Source of the DNA: a virus | DNA length: 55,687 bases | Direction: 5' to 3' (one strand) | Virus record (IMG/VR): IMGVR_UViG_3300025410_000022 | Span: 1 to 55,687 of that record | Shown: positions 22,700 to 32,499 of the stretch, piece after piece | Numbering within the stretch: position 1 is the first letter of the stretch | Layout: each line of letters starts with the position of its first letter | Position numbers and translations under genes: made by a program | The notes under the pieces: generated by a model | What the model was told of the DNA's origin: nothing | The model's database searches: none | Seen by the model: the letters and a program-made list of their open reading frames with translations, nothing else

Positions 22700-25600
22700 T
22701 AGTTCCCCTCCCTGGCGCGTTCACGGGCGTCGTGCTTTTCCTTGAGCATGTCGCGGCGGGCGGCGGCCCTCTCTTCCGACTGCATGTCTCGTTCCGACAT
22801 GGACATGGACCGGGGTTTCGGCCGGATACCAAGCAACCGCTCTGCGGCCGTCAGTTTGGATTCCGGGTCGCGCTGCGAAATAGATTTAATAGTCATGGGC
22901 TCAAAGGCCCCTAAAATATGCTCGGCGTAAGCCTCAAACCAAGAAGGAGCGCCGCGTTCGCTGGCCCAGTTGCTGGTCTCATGGATGGAGTCTCCTTTCC
23001 AATCCCGGTTGGTTATGGTCTCAAATACCACACGGGGGAATGTAGAGAACTTACCTTCGACCGTTTCAATTGGGTTGCTCAGATAGGCGTAAACGTCCTT
23101 CATATAACCCGGCAACACGGCCTCTTCTTCATCACCGTTTGGTTTGACCCCGCCAGTGCGATAGGTCGCAACGCCGGTGGGGAGTTGCCCGGTCTTCAAA
23201 GCGGCGGCAACCGAAGTCAGCATCAACGTGGTGGCGGGGAGTGCAAGAGTGTACAGCGCCCGAGGTGATAGATTGGCGGCTTCCTGTTTAACCTTGCCGA
23301 TGGTAGGGCCGCCTTGCACCACCCGGCCCGCGGCTTCGCCAATATCTTTTGCGCCGCCGCCAATTTCGCGGAGCGTACCCAAGTCCCACCCAACGGCGCG
23401 CACCATAACCTGGAGGGTCTGCTTCAGCATTTTGTGCCAGAACACGTTGTCCATGTTCAATTCACCGAAACGGTTGTCGATGCTATCCACAATTTGCCGG
23501 GCAGCCGCCAGTTGCTCCTCATGGGGCGCGGCGGGATTGTTCTCCAGCCACTGCTGCATATGCTCAAACGCAGCACCGGCTTTAAGCTGCGGCACCAGGC
23601 TATCGAAAATCGGATGGGCGACGGTCTCCATCGTCCGGCCCCAGACGTTGGCAAATTGGCGGACCACGCCGGTAGGGGACCATCCAGAGAAAGGCTTCAT
23701 GCCGGTAAGCTGGCTCCCTTGCCCCGGTTTGGCGTCGTTCCACATCTCTTTCAATTCGCGCCCTAGCGACCCGCGCTTCCATGACTGCCAGAAAGACCCG
23801 GCGGCGGTGTTCTCAGTAGCGAAGGTTCGCATGTAGGCTTGACGGCCGCCAGCCAGGCGCATGTTGGCCCCGGTGAGGAGGTCGATGATCTGGTCGAATT
23901 GAGCGCCGCGCCCAGAAGGTCCGGTCTTTTTATAAGCCTCGATGACCTGGCCGCCGAGGGAGGTGTTCTTTCCGGCTAGCCCGCGCACTGTGTTACCCGC
24001 CACCTGGAGCGGGGCTTTGACGGCCGTGGTGACTGCGGCGCGGGTATCCCCCTTGAGGGCCAACCCAAGGGCTTGTGACATTTTGGAAACCAGGGCTTCG
24101 TTCACCATGGTGGCGACGTGAAATGCCGAGAAGCCCAATTCGGACATGGTCATAAAATTAGAGGCCTTGAGGAGATTGTCGTAAAGCTTGCCGCCGACTT
24201 CCCACTTATGCCACCCGGAACTAATAAAATTATTGTAGACGCGAGCGAACCCTTCCGGCGCATAGGCCTGGAGGTTGTGAAGTCCGCCGCTCTGCGCCAT
24301 GACGCCATCTAGGGGGGCCCAGCCTTGGTGCTGCGCGCCGGGCATGAACCGTTTGATAAGCCCTTCGTTCTCCCCCCGCTCGAACATCTCGATGGTATGG
24401 AGGTAACGATCCATGTTGGTGACGTAGAGCATGGTCTGTTCAAGCGGGTTGGCGGTGATCGGAGTAAAGCCCTGCTTGAGCCCTTCCAGAACGGTGGGGA
24501 TCGACCGCTTCTTGGTGGATCGGCTGCTACCTTCTTTGACATTGGCGAGCGCCCCTTTCTGCTGGGGGGCATAATCCTGCCAAAGGTGCTGGTAATACCC
24601 GTCGATGAAATTCGCCAGCGCCAACTTGTTCGTGGCTTCCGCACGGGTCCGGCGCTCTTGGTAGATCCGCTGCATCGCCTCGGCCACCGGGGCTAACTCC
24701 TGGTCGGCAAACGGCCCCTGGGTATTGCTCTCAATATGTTCAATCAGTTTGCCGAGGCGGGAAGAAAACGACGAACTTATGCCGTGCTGGATGTCCGCAA
24801 TATCCTTCTGGAACTCGGGTATCAGGGGTTCGATGATGCTCTGGAAGCGATCAATGATGGGCCCCCCGGCGCTGAACCGATTCGCCGGGACGCTGATTGG
24901 CTTATTCTTAGAGCCGACTTGTTCTAGGGTATGCGCGGCCTGCGCCGACGACCGTTCCGATTGCCCCAATAGTTCCCGCTTGATGGCCTCGGCCCGTTCC
25001 GCGGCAGGGTCCACCGTGGTGGGGGAAAAAACCTTCTCAAGCATGTCAGCGGCGGGCTGGAAGATCGCCTTGGTCTTCTCTCCAATGCCGGTGGCACCGG
25101 CGGCCCGCAACCCGGCAACGCCCGCTTTCTCGGCCGCAAACGGCACAGCAGTCCCGAGGACACCGGCGACATACGCTCCACCAACGTGGGCCGCATACTC
25201 TTTCAGACTACTAGGCTTGTTGGTGTTCCCTTCTTCGGCCATCGCGCCTGCAACAGAGATGGCGGGCTGAACGCCGAAAGCCTGGAACAGCATATCTTTA
25301 ACCGCATGGCCGAACGGAGTCGCTTTGAATGCCCCCATTGATACGCCAGCCACCATACCCTCGATGGCCGAACCGCGAGTGGCGCGTTGAAACGCCCCAT
25401 CAGGATCGCCGGGGGTCTGCTGGAGTTCTTTGGCGAAATTGGGCCCCAGGGATTGGACGGCCGTCATCACCGCAGCACCGGCACCGGCACCCACAGCCCC
25501 GGCAATCGGGCCACCGACCGAGGTCCCCATGGCCCCACCGATAGCCGCGCCGCCAATGGACGGCGCATTCTTCACAACATTATAGGTGGCCTTCTCCGCG

Positions 25601-25899
25601 GCGCGGATGGGGTGAACCAGGTCACTCAGTTCAAAGGGGGAAGAGGCGACGGTCTTCGGCTCCGGGGTCTCGTCGGGCTGGCCGACAACAGACTGCGCCG
25701 ACTGCTTCCATTCATGGGCCATATCGCGAAGCCCTTCGCCCACTGCGCCGGTAAAGCCGGAATCCCGCAGGGTGGACGGGTCTGAAGCCGGTTGCTGGGC
25801 GTTGATACCGTTGTCGCCCTGGGCTTGCTTCATACGCATCCGCGCCCTGGCGAGAGCCAGGGCTTGTTGTTGCTCAATGGTGAAACCCGCGTCGGCCAT
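22699..25899 (-). CDS. Large internal virion/ejection protein
   Basis: A 1066-aa protein. Residues about 100-160 and 180-290 hold Gly/Ala-rich, weakly hydrophobic stretches (GAAIGGAMGTSVGGPIAGAV) of the kind found in ejected proteins that form a conduit through the host envelope. Residues about 390-1000 are mostly helical with many Trp and His. The C-terminus is strongly basic (RDMLKEKHDARERARE). Position with two further giant genes, matching the gp14-gp15-gp16 set of T7-like phages in order and size class, supports an internal core protein. I see no lytic transglycosylase motif. Confidence 0.7.
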   Translation of the reverse strand: MADAGFTIEQQQALALARARMRMKQAQGDNGINAQQPASDPSTLRDSGFTGAVGEGLRDMAHEWKQSAQSVVGQPDETPEPKTVASSPFELSDLVHPIRAAEKATYNVVKNAPSIGGAAIGGAMGTSVGGPIAGAVGAGAGAAVMTAVQSLGPNFAKELQQTPGDPDGAFQRATRGSAIEGMVAGVSMGAFKATPFGHAVKDMLFQAFGVQPAISVAGAMAEEGNTNKPSSLKEYAAHVGGAYVAGVLGTAVPFAAEKAGVAGLRAAGATGIGEKTKAIFQPAADMLEKVFSPTTVDPAAERAEAIKRELLGQSERSSAQAAHTLEQVGSKNKPISVPANRFSAGGPIIDRFQSIIEPLIPEFQKDIADIQHGISSSFSSRLGKLIEHIESNTQGPFADQELAPVAEAMQRIYQERRTRAEATNKLALANFIDGYYQHLWQDYAPQQKGALANVKEGSSRSTKKRSIPTVLEGLKQGFTPITANPLEQTMLYVTNMDRYLHTIEMFERGENEGLIKRFMPGAQHQGWAPLDGVMAQSGGLHNLQAYAPEGFARVYNNFISSGWHKWEVGGKLYDNLLKASNFMTMSELGFSAFHVATMVNEALVSKMSQALGLALKGDTRAAVTTAVKAPLQVAGNTVRGLAGKNTSLGGQVIEAYKKTGPSGRGAQFDQIIDLLTGANMRLAGGRQAYMRTFATENTAAGSFWQSWKRGSLGRELKEMWNDAKPGQGSQLTGMKPFSGWSPTGVVRQFANVWGRTMETVAHPIFDSLVPQLKAGAAFEHMQQWLENNPAAPHEEQLAAARQIVDSIDNRFGELNMDNVFWHKMLKQTLQVMVRAVGWDLGTLREIGGGAKDIGEAAGRVVQGGPTIGKVKQEAANLSPRALYTLALPATTLMLTSVAAALKTGQLPTGVATYRTGGVKPNGDEEEAVLPGYMKDVYAYLSNPIETVEGKFSTFPRVVFETITNRDWKGDSIHETSNWASERGAPSWFEAYAEHILGAFEPMTIKSISQRDPESKLTAAERLLGIRPKPRSMSMSERDMQSEERAAARRDMLKEKHDARERAREGN

Positions 25900-25905
25900 G
25901 GGAGT

Positions 25906-28377
25906 TTACTTCTTTGCAAACAGTTTCTTTTCATCTGGGGTCATATGGTCCCAGGTGTCTTGATCGATGTTATCCGGGCGCGGGACGTCCCCTACCCCGG
26001 CGGGCGCGCCCTTGCCGGTCTCAGGGTCGGTGCCATAAATCTGGGTGGTAGCGTTGCGGCTATCCTCCATAAGCTTGGCCGCGGCATCGCGCCGATCCTT
26101 CAACTTAACATAGGACCCGTAGTCCCGGTCGTGCGGGGATGGCGGTGAGCCTAGGTGCGTTTTCTCAATCTGGTGCATCTGCTCATTCGCCAGCGAGTGC
26201 TGGGTGGCGGCCTCACGGTAGTGCGCTTGAATGCCTTTGATCTTCTCGGCTTTCTGAGTGGCCTCGCGCCGGGCGTCCACCTCATACCGCTTATCTTCGC
26301 TGCGTTGCTGGAGGGCTGTATACTTATACTGCATCTCCGCCTCGTCCTTCTGGCGACGGTAGTCCAGCACGTTCTGCGCGGCCTTGTGGCGTTCGTCTAG
26401 GGTCAGGGTGAAATCGGCCTGCCGGTTCTCGTCCACCCGAATACGTTCATTCAAGGTGGCGTACTGGTATTGCAGCTTGGATTCCGCGATCCCCTTGCGG
26501 GCCTCGGCGGCTTCCTGCATTGCCATCTTGCGGGTGTCGATACCGTAGCGGGTATCCTCCGACCGGGCCTTGGCCTCGCGAGCGCGCTCCTCCAACTGGG
26601 CGGTCTTGACCTGCATCTCGTTCCGCGCCTTCTCTTCCACCAGGTCAAGACGGCGGGTGGTGGCGGCGTCACGGCTGGTGCGATCCAAAGTGCGGTCGTT
26701 TTCTCTGGCGGCAAACTCCAGGATTTGTTCGTCCAGCTTTTTGTTCTTGAACTCGGTCTCCAGTTTGAGGCGTTGGTCGCGGGTATCCGCGGCGCGCTGT
26801 AAGTAGGCCACCTTATCTTTTTCGTTTACGTCAGCCTGCTGGGCGCGGTGCTGGTCAGCCCACTCCCGTTCCTGGAGCGCCTTGGCCCGAAGATCAAACT
26901 CCCGCTGGTCGCGCTCCTGGTGGTACTTGATGGAATCGTCATGGGCCTGCGCCCGTTCGGCCGTACTAAGGCGTGAGTCCTGGGATCGCTGGTCGGCCTC
27001 TCTGGCCTTTTCCTGCAAGGTTAAAATCCCAAGGTGTTCTTTCAAGGCCAGGTTCTTAAAGAACTCGTTATTACGGTCGCGCTCAATATCGCGCTTCAGA
27101 TCAAGTTCATGCCCCCTATACGCCAGGGTGCCCTCATGGAACTCTTTCGAGTCCTTGATCTTTTCGAACTCGGCGTCGATCCGCTTACCGGCTTCTTCGT
27201 GCCGGTTCTCTTCATGGCGTTCGCCTAGGGAAATGCGCGCCCGGTTGAACTCCTCGTAGGCCTGCTCCTTGGCTTCCTGGATGGTAAGCTTGCGGTCGTT
27301 CTGGTCTAGCCCACGCTCACGCAGATCCAGCACCCGGTCCTGGTATTCCTTGGTCTGTTCAAGCTTGGCCCGGAACTCGGAATCTTTCAACTCGGCCAAT
27401 TTCCAAGAGGCGTCGATCCCCATCTGTTTGAGGAAGACGGAATTGGAAAGCTTCATACTAAGACGTTCGGTTTGTTCTTCCTGAACAAAATACTGCTTAT
27501 CTTTATAGGCGTCCCGGATATCCTGATGGAATGTAGGGTCTCTGAATGCCTTTTCTTTTAAACCAGGCGGGGGAGCGGGGTTCTTCATGGGGTCCCAATC
27601 AATTTTATTCCGCTCGGCATACGCCACAAGCGCCGCGTAATTAGGGTCTTTTTGAAGTTCCGCGATGTCTTTCTTTTTGTTCCAAACGAACTGATCCATC
27701 CGTAAAGAATAGTCGCGGGCGTTCTCATAGGCCCGTTGCCGGGCGTCCATCACTTTCTGAACTTGTTCAAGTTCCCACCGGCCGGTCATGATTCTGTTTT
27801 GGTATTGGGCTCCGAGGGCCGTTAGCTTGCCGTACATTTCGTCGTAATGCATCTTGTCGTCATTGACGATAGCCTGGTACCGGGTCCACTCTTCCTGGTG
27901 CATACGGAAGGCTTCTTCGGAAGAATCTTTCCAGGCTCTATAATGGGCCTCAAACTCGTCCATCTTGCCCTTCTTGAAGGCCTTCATGGCTTCAGCCCCG
28001 GCATTAAGCGCGGTGGTCATGTGAGCGCGGGCACCAAAAGAAGCGAGAGCGGCAAAGATCAAACCAGTGCTGCCCAACATTTCAGACGGGTCGGGCTCTT
28101 GGTACTCAGGAGCCTTCTCCCGCTTGAACGGTTGGGGGATGCTGTCTTTATTATTGTGGAGTTGCAACCCCATGATCTGTTTGTTGACGGTATCTAACCC
28201 TTGCTCGCCTGTCGCCATATCCGCTTTGGCCTTCTCGGCCAGAGGCTGAAGGTCTTTGCTTGAAGTGGGTTTCTGGGGGTTAAGAGCAAGATTAATCCCG
28301 GCAAAACCGGGGGAGCCAGAATAAGAATCCACCAACGCCTGGGCGGAAGGCTGATCCTGTTGCTGTTGGTCGGCCAT
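25906..28377 (-). CDS. Large charged coiled-coil virion protein
   Basis: An 823-aa protein that is almost entirely charged helix from residue 150 to 790, with a loose repeat of about 40 residues built on E-x-R-x-x-D-x-R (for example ARSEDTRYGIDTRK, RSEDKRYEVDARRE). The N-terminus (1-60) is Gln-rich, and one hydrophobic patch lies near 100-120 (STGLIFAALASFGARAHMTT). The length suggests a long rod or an internal core protein ejected with the DNA. It sits between the two other giant virion genes. Confidence 0.7.
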   Translation of the reverse strand: MADQQQQDQPSAQALVDSYSGSPGFAGINLALNPQKPTSSKDLQPLAEKAKADMATGEQGLDTVNKQIMGLQLHNNKDSIPQPFKREKAPEYQEPDPSEMLGSTGLIFAALASFGARAHMTTALNAGAEAMKAFKKGKMDEFEAHYRAWKDSSEEAFRMHQEEWTRYQAIVNDDKMHYDEMYGKLTALGAQYQNRIMTGRWELEQVQKVMDARQRAYENARDYSLRMDQFVWNKKKDIAELQKDPNYAALVAYAERNKIDWDPMKNPAPPPGLKEKAFRDPTFHQDIRDAYKDKQYFVQEEQTERLSMKLSNSVFLKQMGIDASWKLAELKDSEFRAKLEQTKEYQDRVLDLRERGLDQNDRKLTIQEAKEQAYEEFNRARISLGERHEENRHEEAGKRIDAEFEKIKDSKEFHEGTLAYRGHELDLKRDIERDRNNEFFKNLALKEHLGILTLQEKAREADQRSQDSRLSTAERAQAHDDSIKYHQERDQREFDLRAKALQEREWADQHRAQQADVNEKDKVAYLQRAADTRDQRLKLETEFKNKKLDEQILEFAARENDRTLDRTSRDAATTRRLDLVEEKARNEMQVKTAQLEERAREAKARSEDTRYGIDTRKMAMQEAAEARKGIAESKLQYQYATLNERIRVDENRQADFTLTLDERHKAAQNVLDYRRQKDEAEMQYKYTALQQRSEDKRYEVDARREATQKAEKIKGIQAHYREAATQHSLANEQMHQIEKTHLGSPPSPHDRDYGSYVKLKDRRDAAAKLMEDSRNATTQIYGTDPETGKGAPAGVGDVPRPDNIDQDTWDHMTPDEKKLFAKK

Positions 28378-28383
28378 AGCTTA

Positions 28384-30462
28384 TCACCCTGCGGGGTTAT
28401 TGGAGCGGAAGAGGCTGCCCGACCCGCCACCCGCCAGGGCGCTGGCAAAATTAGCGATGGATTGGGACAGTTGGTTATCCTGTGCGACGTTCTGTTGAAC
28501 GACCTGACCGAGCAGCGCATCGCCTTGTGTGACTTGTTGGGCTCCAGCTTGGTACAGGGCCGTAAGGATTTGCTGCTGTTTCTGTTGGGCCTGCAACTGA
28601 ACTTGCTGAATTGCCTGCTGCTCCATGGTTGACCCTGACAAGCCCATTTGCGCGTAGGACGCCCGGACTTGGGCAATACCCTGTTGAAGCTGTTGATCAA
28701 GCAATTGCTGTTCGCCCGCCGGGAGAGTGCCGGTGGTGAGGTAATTTTCGTTGGTTTGACCTTGAGCAAGAATGTTTTGGGCATTAGCGTTCAATTGAGC
28801 CTGCCCTTTAACGGGTTGATTGCCTATGAGTGCGCTAGCCCCAAGAAGGCCCCCGCCAAACAGGGTGCTGGCTGGGATGTTTGTTGCCGCGCTGAACAGA
28901 TCGCCCCCGGCGGCACCAAGGTTGCCCTGGCCGAGGTCGTTGACGAATTGTTGCATGTTGTTCACTTTATTGCCTCCTGCGCCACCGCCGCCGCCGCCGC
29001 CGCCGGTTCCCTCGCCGCTCGGGCTACTGCCTGGTGCATTGCCGTTAATCTGATTAAGCGTTGTGTCTCCGGGGGATGCCCCCGTACTGAAAACCGACGC
29101 CGCTGGCGGGGCCGTATCCGACCCAAACAGGGACTGGACTAAACCTTGGGTTGGCGTTGTCGCCGTACCGCCGGGGGCTGCGAAACTACCAGACCTCGGA
29201 TCCGCCAGCACTTGGTTTTGTAGTGGCGAATTACCCGGAAGGTTCGCAGTGGACCCCGTCCTGATGCTGTTGACATCCGTCGGGGCCGATGCCGGGGTAT
29301 ATCCAGCACTGAGGTCCGGTGACGGGTATTGCGCCGTGTTTATATTCTGCCCCGTGTTCAGCGTACTCTGTGTCTGTAGCGGCGACGAAGTAACCGGGGC
29401 GTGGGTCGGGTCCACCGGGGTGAGAGCGTTGGGGTCGCCCCCAGCGCCGAGCGGTTGATCAAGGGGGTTGCCCCCGCTGGATAGCGGGTCCGGTGTCGGG
29501 GTGAGCGTATCACTGCTGGCCGTGGGGGTCGCGCCGTTATACGTCGCGTTTGTCTGGGCGGTGGGGCTGGCCCCGAAATCGATCCCCGACCCTTGAACCC
29601 CGCCGACTTGTTGCGCGGATAGGGTATCTGGCGCGTTGAACGACGCCGGGGGTGTGTCTGACGTGATCGAGGCTAAGGACCGCGCATCACCACCGAAGTT
29701 CGGAGTCCCGTTGGCCTGACCGGGATTTGCCAAGGCACTTACTGCTTGCCCGTTGGTAGGACCCCCGTAATTTGCATTGCCTGCATCTGCGCCCGTGCCG
29801 GGGATCGTAGAAGCCACGGCAGAAGTTTCTGAGGGGTTGATGTTTGAGGGGATTACGCCGGTGTCGCCCGCGTTGATTGCCGCAGGATTACCCCCACCGG
29901 CGGCTCCCGCGCCGCCGGGGGCTGCGCTTGTCGCGCCCGTATTTGCCACAACCCCGCCCGAAGGCGTGGTTGCATTGCCCGTTGCAGCAACATTGTTGGC
30001 ATTGATGTCCGTGGGACTGGACCCGAAAACATCCCCGAGGTTTACGTTAGCGGCGATACCACCCCCGACGCCCCCGGTCAAAGCCCCCAGCCCAAGATTG
30101 CCGCCGCTGATCCCCGCTTGGAAGAGGCCGCCTGCGGCCCCGCCGACAATACCGGGGATGGTAGCTGCGCCAGTTTGCCCTGCGGCCCCGGCAATACCCG
30201 CCCCTGCGGGGCCAAGACCCGCACCAAGGCCGCCGCCGACGAGACCGCCTGCAAACCCAAACCCAGCACCTTCAAAAATATTACCGCCGGTCGCCGCCGC
30301 TTGGATGCCGCCAAGACCCGCGCCAACATAGGCTGCGGTGGCAGCGGCTTCGCCAATAGCGGCAGCGTCCGCTGCGGCAATGACGGAAGACGTAACGCCA
30401 ATTTCCGTCGCAACGGCGGACACAGCTTCAACAACGGTAGTGACTGCGGCTGCAACGCCCAT
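28384..30462 (-). CDS. Ala/Gly-rich internal virion protein
   Basis: A 692-aa protein. Residues 1-150 are hydrophobic Ala/Gly-rich sequence (VGAGLGGIQAAATGG; GGLVGGGLGAGLGP) that could insert in a membrane. Residues 150-540 are low-complexity and disordered, with a polyglycine run encoded by (CCG)7 at 28985-29006. Residues 560-690 are a Gln-rich helical domain (QQLLDQQLQQGIAQVRASYA) like T7 gp14-type internal proteins. Probably the first ejected protein of the trio. Confidence 0.7.
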   Translation of the reverse strand: MGVAAAVTTVVEAVSAVATEIGVTSSVIAAADAAAIGEAAATAAYVGAGLGGIQAAATGGNIFEGAGFGFAGGLVGGGLGAGLGPAGAGIAGAAGQTGAATIPGIVGGAAGGLFQAGISGGNLGLGALTGGVGGGIAANVNLGDVFGSSPTDINANNVAATGNATTPSGGVVANTGATSAAPGGAGAAGGGNPAAINAGDTGVIPSNINPSETSAVASTIPGTGADAGNANYGGPTNGQAVSALANPGQANGTPNFGGDARSLASITSDTPPASFNAPDTLSAQQVGGVQGSGIDFGASPTAQTNATYNGATPTASSDTLTPTPDPLSSGGNPLDQPLGAGGDPNALTPVDPTHAPVTSSPLQTQSTLNTGQNINTAQYPSPDLSAGYTPASAPTDVNSIRTGSTANLPGNSPLQNQVLADPRSGSFAAPGGTATTPTQGLVQSLFGSDTAPPAASVFSTGASPGDTTLNQINGNAPGSSPSGEGTGGGGGGGGAGGNKVNNMQQFVNDLGQGNLGAAGGDLFSAATNIPASTLFGGGLLGASALIGNQPVKGQAQLNANAQNILAQGQTNENYLTTGTLPAGEQQLLDQQLQQGIAQVRASYAQMGLSGSTMEQQAIQQVQLQAQQKQQQILTALYQAGAQQVTQGDALLGQVVQQNVAQDNQLSQSIANFASALAGGGSGSLFRSNNPAG

Positions 30463-30465
30463 GAC

Positions 30466-31533
30466 CTACTCCGAAAGATCAATACGCTGAAGATGCCCAC
30501 CAGGCTCGGCACCCAGACGTTTATAGAGTATATCCAATTTAGGCCCAGAAGCCAGCACCCCAGATCGCACCCAAACTTCCCCGACATTTTTGGTTTTCAG
30601 TCTGGCAATTGCGTGGCGTTGAAGTTTAAGACCTAGCCCTGGTATCAACGGCGAAGCGTAGAATGCCATATTATACGCGGTCAATCCATCCCGCTTGGTG
30701 AGGTCAGCCCCGATGGCCGTCAACAGGTACCCATAAATTTTGCCGTTGCTTCTGGCCGTCACCACTTGAAGGTTACCCTTGGCATACATGCGTTCAAAGG
30801 CGGGCTCATTCTTATTTTCCCAATTCATAGGGGATTCCCCGATGGCGACCAAATGCTCTTTCATCAGCGGTATGGTTTCGGTCCACCATTTGCGAACGTC
30901 TTCTTCCTCAATCACGACACCCTCTATGTTTTTGGGGGCTTTAAGATGCATGTCGGTGATCGTCTGCTGGGTGATCATCTGCGACATCTTGATCATCTGA
31001 GGAAAATAAGCGCGGGTTTGGCGGATGTAAGGCTCCATCTTCGGGCTTAGAATTTTGTCATGCCAATAAGCCCACCAGCCTTCCGGGCACGGGCGTCCAA
31101 GCAAATGTTGGAAAACCGATTCACAAGTTTCTTGGGAAGTCAAACCATCGAAGGTACATTCTTGTACGTTCGGCAAACGCTTGGCGATCTGGTCAAGCTT
31201 GCGGTATTGCCGCCATATGGCGCGGGTCATGTAGGTAATGTCGAACTCCACCCCCTGCCGCTGCAAAGAGTCGATGATCTCATCAGCGGGGCGGCGCAAG
31301 GTTGCTACACGGGCGTTGGGGGCATACCGTTCCAAAGACCTCCACCATGAAGCCGCCGCGGTCTCTACCGTCCCAATGTCCGGTTGGCTGAACCAGGATT
31401 TGATGTCGTCAAAGCTACGGGAATGGCAAAGCTGATCGTGCCCGCAAAGAGTGGCCCCTTCCGTCAAGAAGGCACTAAGCCAGGTACTGCGAGACCGCGA
31501 AGTGGAAAAAACGATAAACGGCGGGGCCGTCAC
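30466..31533 (-). CDS. Sulfotransferase-like domain fused to GNAT acetyltransferase-like domain
   Basis: A 355-aa protein. Residues 1-190 look like a PAPS-dependent sulfotransferase: the 5'-phosphosulfate loop is FSTSRSRSTWLSAF (9-22) and the 3'-phosphate motif is LRRPADEIIDSL (79-90). Residues about 205-355 look like a GNAT fold, with AYNMAFYASPLIPGLGLKLQ and the terminal DILYKRLGAEP element. GNAT-like proteins are common beside internal virion genes of podoviruses, but fusion to a sulfotransferase is unfamiliar to me. Substrate unknown; catalytic activity unproven. It overlaps the next upstream gene by 4 nt. Confidence 0.7.
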   Translation of the reverse strand: MTAPPFIVFSTSRSRSTWLSAFLTEGATLCGHDQLCHSRSFDDIKSWFSQPDIGTVETAAASWWRSLERYAPNARVATLRRPADEIIDSLQRQGVEFDITYMTRAIWRQYRKLDQIAKRLPNVQECTFDGLTSQETCESVFQHLLGRPCPEGWWAYWHDKILSPKMEPYIRQTRAYFPQMIKMSQMITQQTITDMHLKAPKNIEGVVIEEEDVRKWWTETIPLMKEHLVAIGESPMNWENKNEPAFERMYAKGNLQVVTARSNGKIYGYLLTAIGADLTKRDGLTAYNMAFYASPLIPGLGLKLQRHAIARLKTKNVGEVWVRSGVLASGPKLDILYKRLGAEPGGHLQRIDLSE

Positions 31534-32027
31534 CGCAAGACCACCGTGGTGATAAAGCTGGGCTCACCCTCGTCGCCCTCACCGTCATGGATGAATTTCA
31601 CCGCATTGGTAGAGGTTGCCCAATCCCGCATAGCCTTGAGCAGAACGGCGCGGTCCTTGGGGCCACCGACGGTGAAAATTTCGTGGACGACCATGTCCGG
31701 TTCCCACATCGTGATCTTGGTTTGGGCCAGCCCGAAGCCGGTCTTGGTACGGAAGAGCGCGAAGTCCCGCTGCCGCTGCATGGCACAGAGCCAAGAGGGG
31801 ATGCGGTCGATGTCCATTTTGGGATAAAGGGCCGCAATCATCGGAGCCAGCCACTCGGCGGAACCTGTGATGTCGGCCTCGGTGGCCCGCCAAATTTCCG
31901 GCGGCGCGACGGGTTTAAATGCCCGGATGAGGGCGTCTTCCAAGAGGATTGGTTTCTTTGGCGGCGGGGCCTTGACGGCGGGTTTGAGATAGTTAGTGGC
32001 GGGCAGATCAATCGGCATCTCTGTCAT
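31530..32027 (-). CDS. GNAT-like virion-region protein
   Basis: A 165-aa protein with a proline-rich N-terminus (VKAPPPKKPILLEDAL), then a domain (WLAPMIAALYPKMDIDRIPS ... EPDMVVHEIFTVGGPKDRAV) resembling divergent GNAT-fold proteins next to the internal virion genes of podoviruses. The acetyl-CoA loop is not obvious. It could be a structural relative without enzyme activity. Coupled to both neighbours by ATGA overlaps. Confidence 0.5.
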   Translation of the reverse strand: MTEMPIDLPATNYLKPAVKAPPPKKPILLEDALIRAFKPVAPPEIWRATEADITGSAEWLAPMIAALYPKMDIDRIPSWLCAMQRQRDFALFRTKTGFGLAQTKITMWEPDMVVHEIFTVGGPKDRAVLLKAMRDWATSTNAVKFIHDGEGDEGEPSFITTVVLR

Positions 32028-32362
32028 CCTGTCAGGTTAAGGATTGAACGGGCTTGCATATGTTCCTGGTAGTGCAGGAGAAGCCATGTTGCGACTTGGT
32101 CCGGTTTGGTAAAATCGACGGACGTCAAATCATTGCTTGGAATGTTAAGCACTTGATCCATGTCATTATGCATAGCCTGATGTTTCCACAGCCACGACGA
32201 TATGTCTTTCTGGGGCATAGGATCAATGACGTAAACATTAAGGGCGATGTTTTTCCGGGTGTAGATCGCGGTAACTATATTGCGATGCTCTGCCATATTG
32301 TTGAACGACCAGAAACCTAGGTCCCGGTCATCCATGGGGTTATTCAACAGGCCGGGAAGCAT
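32024..32362 (-). CDS. Hypothetical protein near lysis genes
   Basis: A 112-aa protein; ATG 32362 is preceded by GGAAAG and by the stop of the 25-aa membrane peptide. The sequence (MDDRDLGFWSFNNMAEHRNI...WLLLHYQEHMQARSILNLTG) resembles small phage proteins that precede GNAT-like genes in podoviruses. Function unknown. A TTG at 32392 is possible but has no ribosome site. Confidence 0.6.
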   Translation of the reverse strand: MLPGLLNNPMDDRDLGFWSFNNMAEHRNIVTAIYTRKNIALNVYVIDPMPQKDISSWLWKHQAMHNDMDQVLNIPSNDLTSVDFTKPDQVATWLLLHYQEHMQARSILNLTG

Positions 32363-32363
32363 C

Positions 32364-32441
32364 TTAGCGGTCTTTCCAAAGCACCACGGCAACGGCGCAT
32401 ATTGCGCCTATGCCAACTATATATCCTAGGATCGAAACCAT
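32364..32441 (-). CDS. 25-aa single-span membrane peptide
   Basis: ATG 32441 follows AAGGAAGG, and 25 codons give MVSILGYIVGIGAICAVAVV then LWKDR, stop TAA 32364-32366, 1 base before the next ATG. It is a short N-terminus, one membrane helix and a positively charged tail. The strong ribosome site and exact coupling suggest a real gene. Its place right after the endolysin suggests an antiholin-like or lysis-modulating peptide (inference). Confidence 0.55.
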   Translation of the reverse strand: MVSILGYIVGIGAICAVAVVLWKDR

Positions 32442-32499
32442 TTCGGCACCTTCCTTGGCGGTGGGTCTCTGCGTTTGTCATCGTGAGGTTGCGGGCGCA

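Noticed and set aside
28985-29006. (CCG)7 microsatellite as a regulatory repeat
   Set aside because: It codes an in-frame polyglycine linker inside the Ala/Gly-rich virion protein.
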